DNA from: Rickettsiales bacterium
GTDB taxonomy: Bacteria > Pseudomonadota > Alphaproteobacteria > Rickettsiales > Anaplasmataceae
Reading direction: 5' to 3'
NCBI GenBank assembly: GCA_031286185.1
Contig: JAITUS010000048.1
Coordinates: 1 to 6,701, forward strand
Length of the DNA: 6,701 bases
In this document: positions 1-5,643 of the stretch, in pieces
Numbering within the stretch: position 1 is the first letter of the stretch
How the letters are laid out: each line of letters starts with the position of its first letter
Made by a program: the position numbers and the translations under genes
The notes under the pieces: model-generated
The model's database searches: none
What the model saw: the letters and a program-made list of their open reading frames with translations, nothing else
What the model was told of the DNA's origin: nothing

Positions 1-117
1 GAAATACATTCCTTGAGCGAATAATTTCGTTATACTTAACATGGAAGCAAAAGGAGCTAAATCCTTTCCACAGCCTCTTATCTATCGTTTCTTAAACCGC
101 TCACCTGAATGGATACG
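1..117. other. Unassigned sequence beyond the broken 3' end of the intron
   Basis: On the minus strand the reverse-transcriptase similarity stops after the residues PMEKKI (codon ending at 118). The sequence past that point does not look like the expected continuation of a group II intron protein. It stays open for ten more codons and then meets a stop at about position 85. A second minus-strand frame is open for about 28 codons from near 89 to the window edge, but it has no start codon and I do not recognise it. The point near 118 is therefore probably a deletion or insertion breakpoint, and the origin of the flanking DNA is unknown. Confidence 0.4.
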
Positions 118-733
118 AATTTTCTTCTCCATAGGAATATGCTTCATAAGCCATTCGTGGTTGATGTTGTCAAAGCACCCTTTGATATCACCTTCTAATA
201 TCCATTGTGGTCGATTGCGCCTTGCCAGTAATAAGTGACAAGCAGCAATAGCATCTGCGCAGAGGTCTAAAGCCATAGGAGTGACGGTCGCTGATTGTTT
301 CAGATATTGGCTCCAGGGCAAGCAGATATAACGCTTGCATGGCTCTATCCTTTATCGTGGGGATCCAAGAGGTCTTCTTTTGCCATTAGACTTACTGATG
401 TAAATCTGTTTTAGCGGAGAAGGTTTATATCCTCTTTGTTTTAACTGCTTTGTTCCCTGAAATTTAGCATTGCAAGTTGACCATAGTTGACGATCTACGC
501 CTGCTGTGTTTTTCCTTGATTTTCAGTTACTCTCTTAACAGCCAAAGCTTTGCCGCTAAAAGAGCGTGTGAGAAGATGTTGTAGAGCTTTCACCTTACCC
601 CATCTTCCTTGTTGGATAGCCTTAACAATACGTCTTTGTAGCCTCATAGCAACTTTTGGCATTTCTTCCACGGTAACAGGTTCCATGCTTCGGTGTTGTT
701 GGTAGGTGCACTTACAGTTTTACTTGTAATCAT
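118..733 (-). pseudogene. Group II intron reverse transcriptase/maturase, 3'-truncated and frameshifted
   Basis: An intact protein would combine reverse transcriptase, RNA-splicing maturase and usually endonuclease domains. The original start is probably ATG at 733 (MITSKTVSAP...), 4 bases after AGGAAAG. Four lesions break the frame. Between WKKCQ and KVAMRLQRR a single A seems lost at 654-657. After VTENQGK a run of five A (509-513) should be six to restore NTAGVD. Near 364 loss of one A breaks LG(I)PTIKDRAMQ. At about 262, roughly 8 bases are missing between SYGFRP and CADAIAACH. The last recognisable block is WILEGDIKGCFDNINHEWL, the RT3 region with its catalytic Asp. The YADD box, thumb/maturase and endonuclease domains are absent. 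The longest open pieces (495-686 and 82-321) are fragments, not separate genes. Confidence 0.88.
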
Positions 734-1240
734 CTGCTTTCCTACCTTAAGTGGTTAACAAAGTTTCTTGTCATGAGGGACCAAATGGAAGTCTGCTCGT
801 TTTCACGCGAATTAATGTTGCAAATTCTATCCATTCCGTTACAAAATGGCATTCGCTTTCTCCATTATCCTTTACCTGCACATCCATCAGCATTCCTTGC
901 GGGTTGCTTGCCATGTAGACGGAAATACAGGCTTACCCTGTTCCTCCAATCATACAACAGTGGGTTAGGTGACTTCTCTATACCGGTGGAATTATTATTT
1001 GCGTACATCCAGAGATGAAAAATGTAACTCATCCACATTACCTTTTGGTCGGAGCTTATCAGCATCTTTAGCTCTTTAATCGTTACGATACTTGTGAAGC
1101 TTCACTTACGTTCACCATACCACTAGCCTGGCCCTCCAACCACATGATGCTTGTAGTTTATGCTTTCTCTCACGATTGAGCCTCTTCTTTATCAAGGGGA
1201 GGTTCATTGTCCGCATCGCTCGGGGTTGCCCGATTCGCAC
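734..1240 (-). ncRNA. Group II intron ribozyme, 5' half (domains I to III and start of IV)
   Basis: About 507 bases lie between the GTGCG start and the maturase ATG, a usual length for domains I-III plus the 5' arm of domain IV. Short open frames here on both strands (865-1065 minus, 773-1018 plus) lack familiar protein features and are best read as chance frames over structured RNA. A candidate exon-binding site 1 is TGATG (minus strand, 889-885), which can pair with CATCA, the last five exon bases (1245-1241). A 5-bp match is weak evidence and I found no matching EBS2-IBS2 pair in the expected order. No covariance-model check was possible. Confidence 0.7.
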
Positions 1241-1605
1241 TGATGCGTAGACTCAGATGGCAAAACATCTGGTTTAATAAGTTTTAGAATCCTTTCAGTT
1301 TCTTTCTGAATGAATTCCTCCCCTTTTAAACAATATGACCGAAGACTTTCAGGTCGCACCATCTCGATTATCACTTGTACCCCATTTCCATCTCTACATA
1401 GAACATCAACAATGCTTTGCTTTTTGGAGGCAATTTCAGCATCCATAATAGTACTGAGGAACTCTATTTCTTTTATTTCATCCTTGCCAGTAAAGCCCAA
1501 GATATCATTGAGAAAATGAATAAGAATGTCCTTATTTTTTTCAGTACCGAAGATACGCCGAAAGGCTACATCATTTTTTGGATCGAGAAGTTTTGAGAAA
1601 GCCAC
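1204..1605 (-). pseudogene. Rpn-family recombination-promoting nuclease (PD-(D/E)XK), truncated and intron-interrupted
   Basis: Residues 1-82 match the start of the Rpn/YhgA-like putative transposase family as found in many copies in Wolbachia: MAFSKLLDPKNDVAFRRIFG, then ILIHFLNDILGF, then the nuclease core SIVDVLC (Asp67) and VIIEM (Glu81). Family members are about 300 residues and continue with an E-x-Q/K motif and a long helical C-terminus. Here the match stops right after Glu-Met (codon 82, about 1360). Residues 83-122 are an open but unrecognised sequence, and residues 123-133 are encoded by the first bases of the group II intron. The start codon is GTG at 1605 with no clear Shine-Dalgarno site. 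Proteins of this family are linked to DNA cleavage and recombination; this fragment lacks most of the catalytic site and is very probably inactive. Confidence 0.82.
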
Positions 1606-1631
1606 AACTATAGTGCTTAAAAATATTAATA

Positions 1632-1660
1632 ATTATACACTATTCTATAGAAATATTCAA
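1632..1660 (-). promoter_or_regulatory. Sigma-70-type promoter upstream of the Rpn fragment
   Basis: On the minus strand, TTGAAT (1660-1655) is followed by a 17-base spacer and a perfect TATAAT (1637-1632). The -10 box ends 26 bases before the GTG start, giving a predicted leader of about 20 bases. This is the best promoter match in the window. It would transcribe the Rpn fragment and then the intron remnant in sense direction. Confidence 0.6.
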
Positions 1661-1682
1661 CTTTTTTATGCTGAGGTTTACT

Positions 1683-1743
1683 AAAGTAGTAAATTTAGAG
1701 CTTATTCTAAGTTTAAAGAGTATTGGCTGAAAAAAACTACTTT
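1683..1743. repeat. Nested inverted repeats in the intergenic region
   Basis: An outer pair AAAGTAGT (1683-1690) and ACTACTTT (1736-1743) is an exact 8-bp inverted repeat. Partly overlapping its left arm is a 10-bp stem, TAAATTTAGA (1690-1699) and TCTAAGTTTA (1706-1715), with one T-G wobble and a 6-base loop. The arms are AT-rich with no adjoining T tract on either strand, so a terminator role is not clear. The structure lies between the Rpn promoter and the 3' end of the AEC gene. Confidence 0.35.
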
Positions 1744-1793
1744 CATGACACCACTTTTTGCTTACACATTAGCCAAGTCCTAAGCAGATACAA

Positions 1794-1813
1794 ACTGAAT
1801 AGCTATTTTCAGT
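1794..1813. repeat. Stem-loop downstream of the AEC permease gene
   Basis: ACTGAA (1794-1799) and TTCAGT (1808-1813) form a 6-bp stem around an 8-base loop; an alternative pairing uses the palindrome AATAGCTATT inside it. It lies about 50 bases past the minus-strand stop of the permease gene. On that strand it is followed by only three T residues, so it is a weak terminator candidate. Confidence 0.25.
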
Positions 1814-1863
1814 ATGGGATCTTTTAACAAGTATGTTCGATGTTATATTGCCTAAATTTCTAA

Positions 1864-2793
1864 TCAAAGAGGAACAAGTTTGGCAAAAAATAATGATATT
1901 ATTAGCGGAACGTAAAATAGTCCTACTGCAGTACTGATGAGAAGCAGCAAAGTAGCTCTATCTGATTGATAATTTAAAATATTAGCAAGTATTACACTGG
2001 ATCCAGAAACTGGAATAATAGCTAGCAACATCAGCGCTTTATATATACTCTCATCGTATATACCTACAATGTGTTTGTCTATCAGGACAATTCCCAAAAC
2101 AAATAATGGCCAGAATACGTACTTCGCTGTAATAGTGGTTAAAGCGAGCTTCCAATCTATTTTAAAATTTGTAATTTGTGCAATACTCACTCCAAGTAGC
2201 ACCATTCCTAATGTAATAAATGTACTTCTAATATTCATCATAACATCTGTTAGAAAAGCAGGTATTTGTATATCGCATACACTCAAAAAGAAGCCCAGAA
2301 TCATTGCATAAGACGAAGGAAGTCTGAACAACCTTAACATGCATTCTTTTGCGGTATATATACCATTTGCAGCTATATAAAATCCTAAGCTATTTTCAAA
2401 CAGTGCCATTCCTATATAACAGACAACATATACAGACACTGAATCTTCATCAAATAAAGTCATAGCAATTGGCAAGCCAAAATAACCCATGCTTGTACTG
2501 CCTGAGCTAAATGCCAATATGTTTTTCGTGTTATCCTTAAATAAAAAAGAAGAAAGATAATACACCGATAAGGACATAGTGCTACCTATGAACCATATCA
2601 AAATCGGCAAAGAAATCACTTTTAAATTGACCTCTATATGAGATACTCCATACAGAATCACTATTGGGTTAGCTATATAAAAGAGTATTTGAGATATAGT
2701 GTTTCTATCAATCTTAAGGCATTTTCCCGCCAAATAACCAATAAGTATTGTAATATAAATAGGTAATATTTTGAGAAAAAGGGTAAAGAACAT
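1864..2793 (-). CDS. AEC-family (auxin efflux carrier-like) inner-membrane permease
   Basis: The 309-residue protein is almost entirely hydrophobic and has the usual length of bacterial AEC transporters (Mem_trans domain). It begins with FLKILPIYITILIGYLAGKC. The signature region is at residues 95-114 (FSSGSTSMGYFGLPIAMTLF), which corresponds to the family's N-x-G-x-x-GLP motif with the Asn replaced by Ser. SYAMILGFFLSV (161-172), LGMVLLGVSIA (195-205) and a final hydrophobic segment near 281-304 fit the second half of the fold, for about ten membrane spans. AEC proteins export or exchange organic anions such as malate, but substrate cannot be read from this sequence. A weak TTAGG lies 5 bases before the ATG. 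No partner gene adjoins it: 360 bases separate it from fabF and 258 from the Rpn fragment. The frame is intact. Confidence 0.88.
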   Translation of the reverse strand: MFFTLFLKILPIYITILIGYLAGKCLKIDRNTISQILFYIANPIVILYGVSHIEVNLKVISLPILIWFIGSTMSLSVYYLSSFLFKDNTKNILAFSSGSTSMGYFGLPIAMTLFDEDSVSVYVVCYIGMALFENSLGFYIAANGIYTAKECMLRLFRLPSSYAMILGFFLSVCDIQIPAFLTDVMMNIRSTFITLGMVLLGVSIAQITNFKIDWKLALTTITAKYVFWPLFVLGIVLIDKHIVGIYDESIYKALMLLAIIPVSGSSVILANILNYQSDRATLLLLISTAVGLFYVPLIISLFFAKLVPL

Positions 2794-2856
2794 ACTAGCC
2801 TAATTATAATCCTTCTTGATACTTCCAACTGATAAATTGACATTAGATCTTAAGAC

Positions 2857-2887
2857 ATTATAAAAGTAAATAAAATTTATTTTCCAA
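2857..2887 (-). promoter_or_regulatory. Candidate promoter for the AEC permease gene
   Basis: On the minus strand, TTGGAA (2887-2882) and a perfect TATAAT (2862-2857) are separated by 19 bases, longer than optimal. The spacer contains a 15-base palindrome, AAATAAA-A-TTTATTT (2868-2882), that could be an operator but may be chance in such AT-rich DNA. A second TATAAT (2808-2803) lies closer to the ATG but has no good -35 box. Confidence 0.3.
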
Positions 2888-3022
2888 TTTACCCAACTCA
2901 TAGTTATTTAAAAAGACCCATTTAGTGCTAAGACCTGCTTTTACAAAACGTAAGAATGATATTTTTATGATAAAATTATGTTAAGTTTTTATAAAGCTTC
3001 TTGCATATCTTTCAATAGTGGT

Positions 3023-3044
3023 AGCTTTGCTAAAAAGCAAAGTT
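3023..3044. repeat. Hairpin downstream of fabF
   Basis: AGCTTTGCT (3023-3031), a 4-base AAAA loop and AGCAAAGTT (3036-3044) make a 9-bp stem with one G-T wobble. It is about 110 bases past the fabF stop. On the minus strand it lacks a following T run, so it could be a weak or Rho-assisted 3' end, or part of a repeat. Confidence 0.35.
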
Positions 3045-3153
3045 TAGTTTCGCTTGGCCTTGTTGTACGCTTTCAGGTGATATAGGATATAAACCCCAAC
3101 TGCTTTTGTTGAAAAATAAGCGCTTTGTAGGCAAGTATAAACGATAGAACTAA

Positions 3154-4419
3154 TTATACTTTTCCAAAGATGAGTGATGCGTTAGTGCCGCCAAAGCCAA
3201 ACGAATTAGAAAGTGCATATTGGATTTTATGCTCTTGAGCTTTAAACGGTACAAAATTTAAATCACATCCCTCTGAAGGTTTGTGCAGATTTAAAGTTGG
3301 GGGAGTAATTCCTTCATTTAACGCAAGAATACTGAATATCGCTTCGACACTGCCTGCAGCACCAAGTAAATGTCCTATAGAAGATTTGATTGAAGAAACT
3401 GGTATCTTATAAGCGTAGCCACCAAATAACTGTTTTATTGCTATTACTTCAATTTTATCTCCAAGTGGCGTTGAAGTTCCATGTGCATTGATATACCCAA
3501 TTTGATTTGGACTAATTTGTGCACTCTGTAAGGCAAGCTGTATTGCTTTCAACGCACCTCTTCCGCCCTCATGCGGAGCGGTAATATGATAAGCATCCCC
3601 CGTTAGTCCATATCCAGTAAGTTCTGCATATATTTTTGCTCCTCTTCTCTTTGCATGTTCATACTCTTCTAATACTAGTATACCTGCTCCTTCACCCATA
3701 ACAAATCCATCGCGTTCTTCATCCCACGGTCTTGAAGCTTCTTCAGGCTTGTCATTAAACTTAGTTGATAGTGCCTTCATAGATGCAAAGCCTGCAATTC
3801 CAACCCTACAAAGTGCACTTTCTGCCCCACCTGCAATCATTACATCTGCTTCCCCAAGTTTTATAGTTCTTGCTGAGTTTATGATTGCATGCGCACCTGT
3901 TGCACATGCGGTTACCGCTGAATCGTTTGGGCCTGTAAACCCGTATTTAATAGAAATATGGCCAGATATCAAATTTATCAAACTTGCAGGAACAAAAAAT
4001 GGGCTGACACGTCTGGGCCCCTTTTCCTGCATAATAATTACGTTCTCCTGAATTGATGGAAGACCACCTATACCAGAGCCAACAACCACACCAACGCGTT
4101 CTCGATCGATATCTTGATTTTCTAAAATTAGTGAATCGTTCACTGCCTGAATAGCGGCTGCAATGCCGTAATGGATAAAACGATCTGTCCTTTTTAGGTC
4201 TTTTTCAGAGATATAATCTAGCGGGTTAAAACAGTGCTCAATGTTATCACCTTGTAGGGGAACTTGTCCTGCGATTTTGCAAGCAAGATCGGAAGCATCA
4301 AACCTGCTGATTTCCTTTATACCAGACTCACCATCTACCAACTTAAGCCAAGTGTTTTCAACATCTGCCGCCAGTGGAGTAATTAAGCCAATACCGGTAA
4401 CTACTACTCTTCTGCTCAT
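3154..4419 (-). CDS. fabF: 3-oxoacyl-[acyl-carrier-protein] synthase II (KAS II)
   Basis: This cytosolic enzyme condenses malonyl-ACP with an acyl-ACP in each round of type II fatty acid elongation. The 421-residue protein is close to the E. coli FabF length of about 413. All catalytic parts are visible: the nucleophile Cys172 in TACATGAHA, His313 in NAHGTSTPLGD, and Lys345 and His350 in SSIKSSIGHLLGAAGS. The glycine-rich SFGFGGTNAS (406-415) closes the active site. The N-terminus MSRRVVVTGIGLITPL is the standard thiolase-fold start, which supports the ATG at 4419. That ATG overlaps the acpP stop by ATGA, and no independent Shine-Dalgarno site is visible, so translational coupling to acpP is likely. 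FabB is the main alternative, but the length and overall sequence fit FabF better. The gene is intact. Confidence 0.97.
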   Translation of the reverse strand: MSRRVVVTGIGLITPLAADVENTWLKLVDGESGIKEISRFDASDLACKIAGQVPLQGDNIEHCFNPLDYISEKDLKRTDRFIHYGIAAAIQAVNDSLILENQDIDRERVGVVVGSGIGGLPSIQENVIIMQEKGPRRVSPFFVPASLINLISGHISIKYGFTGPNDSAVTACATGAHAIINSARTIKLGEADVMIAGGAESALCRVGIAGFASMKALSTKFNDKPEEASRPWDEERDGFVMGEGAGILVLEEYEHAKRRGAKIYAELTGYGLTGDAYHITAPHEGGRGALKAIQLALQSAQISPNQIGYINAHGTSTPLGDKIEVIAIKQLFGGYAYKIPVSSIKSSIGHLLGAAGSVEAIFSILALNEGITPPTLNLHKPSEGCDLNFVPFKAQEHKIQYALSNSFGFGGTNASLIFGKV

Positions 4420-4691
4420 TTAATACTAATTATTGTTTTTTTATTACTGATGTACTCAACTATCTGCTCTACAGTTTCCATTTCTTGTGCATCTTCATCA
4501 GGAATTTCTATGCAAAACTCTTCTTCTACCGCCATGATTATTTCAACTGCATCTAAACTGTCTGCGCCATGCTCTGAAAGCTTTGAGGAGCTGCTAAACT
4601 TCTCTACATCATTACTAATGTGCTCCAGTACAATCTTTCTTACTTTTTCTTCTATGTCTTCTCTAGTGCTTTTTGCTAGTTCGCTACTCAT
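4416..4691 (-). CDS. acpP: Acyl carrier protein
   Basis: This small acidic protein carries growing acyl chains on a 4'-phosphopantetheine arm for fatty acid, phospholipid and lipoate synthesis. The attachment site is Ser45 in the motif GADSLDAVE, followed by the helix II-III region MAVEEEFCIEIPDEDAQ, very close to E. coli ACP. At 91 residues it is longer than the usual 77-80, with about 7 extra residues at the N-terminus and a C-terminal tail (NKKTIISIK) of mixed charge. The tail runs into the overlap with fabF. HGADSLD replaces the more usual LGADSLD. The ATG at 4691 has only a weak GG about 8 bases upstream. It is the first gene of the acpP-fabF unit and is divergent from ispA. Confidence 0.95.
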   Translation of the reverse strand: MSSELAKSTREDIEEKVRKIVLEHISNDVEKFSSSSKLSEHGADSLDAVEIIMAVEEEFCIEIPDEDAQEMETVEQIVEYISNKKTIISIK

Positions 4692-4741
4692 TTTTTACCA
4701 AAAAATAACCCATTCTTTGATGTTATAAAAAATTTTCATGT

Positions 4742-4769
4742 TTGCAATACCTTTTATGATTGATAGACT
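4742..4769 (+). promoter_or_regulatory. Candidate promoter for ispA and the downstream gene
   Basis: TTGCAA (4742-4747), a 16-base spacer and TAGACT (4764-4769) each match four of six sigma-70 consensus positions. This would give a leader of about 65 bases before the ispA ATG. Other weak pairs exist in this AT-rich spacer, so the assignment is tentative. Confidence 0.28.
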
Positions 4770-4811
4770 ATTACAAAATTTTCTATTGCCCTAGCTGAAA
4801 TATGCTTCAAC

Positions 4812-4842
4812 ATTATATGCTGGGAAATTAACAAATTCGCAA
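4812..4842 (-). promoter_or_regulatory. Candidate promoter for acpP-fabF
   Basis: On the minus strand, TTGCGA (4842-4837) and a perfect TATAAT (4817-4812) are 19 bases apart. The -35 box would end directly before the ispA ATG, so the two divergent transcription units would share and compete for this 151-base spacer. The long spacing and the leader of more than 110 bases lower confidence. Confidence 0.3.
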
Positions 4843-5643
4843 ATGCTAGACGAAATAACAAAAAATTTACTTATCGCAGAAATAAACAAATTTCTGCCTG
4901 AAGATAGCCAAAGCAAGCTTATATCGGCTATGCGTTATGTGCTTCTTGCTCCTGCAAAATATATACGTCCATTTTTAGTCACAGCTTCATCACGAATATT
5001 TAATGTGAAAGCTGAGAAAGTAATACCAATTGCTGTGGCAGTTGAGTGTGTTCACACCTACTCTCTAATTCACGATGATTTGCCATGTATGGACAATAGC
5101 GATATTCGCAGAGGTCAGCTAAGTTGCCATAAAAGATTTGACGAAGCAACAGCGGTGCTTGCTGGAGATGCGCTGCTTACCCTCGCTTTTGAAATACTAT
5201 CTTCGCTAAATGAGGATAGCAACAAATGCTGTGAAATCATAAAAGTACTCTCTCAAGCGATAGGAACTAAGGGAATGGTAGGAGGACAGATTTTGGATAT
5301 TGATACAGATTTCTCTAAAATAAAAGAAATCCATTTATTAAAAACCGCAAAACTATTTGCAGCTTCATGTGAAATAGGCGCTATAATGGGAAATGCTACA
5401 GATGAGCAACGAAGAGCGTTACATGACTATGGAATAAACCTAGGGCTTATTTTTCAAGCCAAAGATGATATTGAAGACCACAAACAAGATGATGTAAGTA
5501 ACTTAATGTCTATACTTGGTAAAAGTGAAACAAAGAACTATATAGAAAGTCTCTTTAAACAAGCTTTGGATAATTTGAGTAAACTTTCAGGCGAAACTAA
5601 TTATTTATACAATTTATTGAATCGGGTAAAAAACGATGGTTAG
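4843..5643 (+). CDS. ispA: Short-chain polyprenyl (geranyl/farnesyl) diphosphate synthase
   Basis: This soluble trans-prenyltransferase adds isopentenyl diphosphate to dimethylallyl and geranyl diphosphate, giving precursors for undecaprenyl phosphate, quinones and haem O. Both Mg-binding Asp-rich motifs are present: DDLPCMD (78-84) in the setting HTYSLIHDDLP, and DDIED (208-212) after GLIFQAK. RRG (89-91), LAGDALL (106-112) and GGQ (147-149) are also typical. The bacterial DDx4D form and the SLI residues before it resemble E. coli IspA, which suggests a C10-C15 product. Two oddities stand out: the usual GGKRLRP reads APAKYIRP (36-43), and the total of 266 residues is about 30 short of the family norm, mostly after the second motif. 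ATG 4843 is the first start after an in-frame stop at 4792. The gene overlaps its downstream neighbour by 8 bases. Confidence 0.92.
   Translation: MLDEITKNLLIAEINKFLPEDSQSKLISAMRYVLLAPAKYIRPFLVTASSRIFNVKAEKVIPIAVAVECVHTYSLIHDDLPCMDNSDIRRGQLSCHKRFDEATAVLAGDALLTLAFEILSSLNEDSNKCCEIIKVLSQAIGTKGMVGGQILDIDTDFSKIKEIHLLKTAKLFAASCEIGAIMGNATDEQRRALHDYGINLGLIFQAKDDIEDHKQDDVSNLMSILGKSETKNYIESLFKQALDNLSKLSGETNYLYNLLNRVKNDG

Larger units (their letters stand above)
118..1240 (-). mobile_element. Truncated group II intron (chloroplast-like type), degenerate
   Basis: The element reads on the minus strand. Its 5' end is placed at 1240 because the sequence there starts GTGCG, the conserved GUGYG start of group II introns, and continues into a perfect 5-bp hairpin (TCGGG-CAAC-CCCGA, 1233-1220). 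About 500 bases of structured noncoding sequence follow, then the intron-encoded protein begins at 733, as expected for an ORF in ribozyme domain IV. The 3' part is missing: the protein ends inside its RT domain at about 118, and no domain V or VI is visible. Without these the copy cannot splice or move by itself. It lies in the same orientation as the ORF it interrupts (1204-1605). Confidence in the identity is high; the exact left boundary is an inference from where protein similarity ends. Confidence 0.85.
2794..3153. other. Intergenic region of 360 bases between the AEC gene and fabF
   Basis: I find no convincing gene here. It holds a candidate AEC promoter (2857-2887), a 9-bp hairpin (3023-3044), and an 8-bp inverted repeat AAGTATAA/TTATACTT (3133-3140 and 3154-3161) that overlaps the fabF stop codon. 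From about 3035 to 3150 one frame on each strand is open for nearly 40 codons; neither has a start codon or familiar residues. This block has a little more GC than its surroundings and might be a dispersed repeat or the remnant of a gene. Confidence 0.5.

Noticed and set aside
82..117. Residues resembling a zinc-finger linker (IHSGER) at the end of a minus-strand frame
   Set aside because: There are no Cys or His pairs around it. It is a short chance match at the end of the broken intron protein.
41..238. Plus-strand 65-codon frame
   Set aside because: It is antisense to the RT remnant and crosses its breakpoint; the residue makeup does not suggest a protein.
118..733. A reverse transcriptase of a diversity-generating retroelement, CRISPR-linked or Abi type
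   Set aside because: The N-terminal sequence, the GTGCG start and the ribozyme-length leader point to a group II intron; no template repeat, CRISPR array or abi-like context is present.
773..1065. Open frames on both strands (773-1018 plus, 865-1065 minus)
   Set aside because: They lie within the ribozyme part of the group II intron and show no family features or ribosome sites that would argue for a gene.
1359..1359. A second intron start (GTGCGA at 1359)
   Set aside because: The bases after it differ from the real intron start at 1240, and the protein frame stays open through it.
2069..2311. Plus-strand 80-codon frame in the AEC gene
   Set aside because: It is antisense to an intact permease with family motifs and has no ribosome site of note.
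3749..4051. Plus-strand 100-codon frame inside fabF
   Set aside because: It is the antisense shadow of a gene with complete catalytic motifs.
4450..4728. Plus-strand 92-codon frame over acpP
   Set aside because: It is antisense to a clear acyl carrier protein and rich in Ser from the opposite-strand codon pattern.
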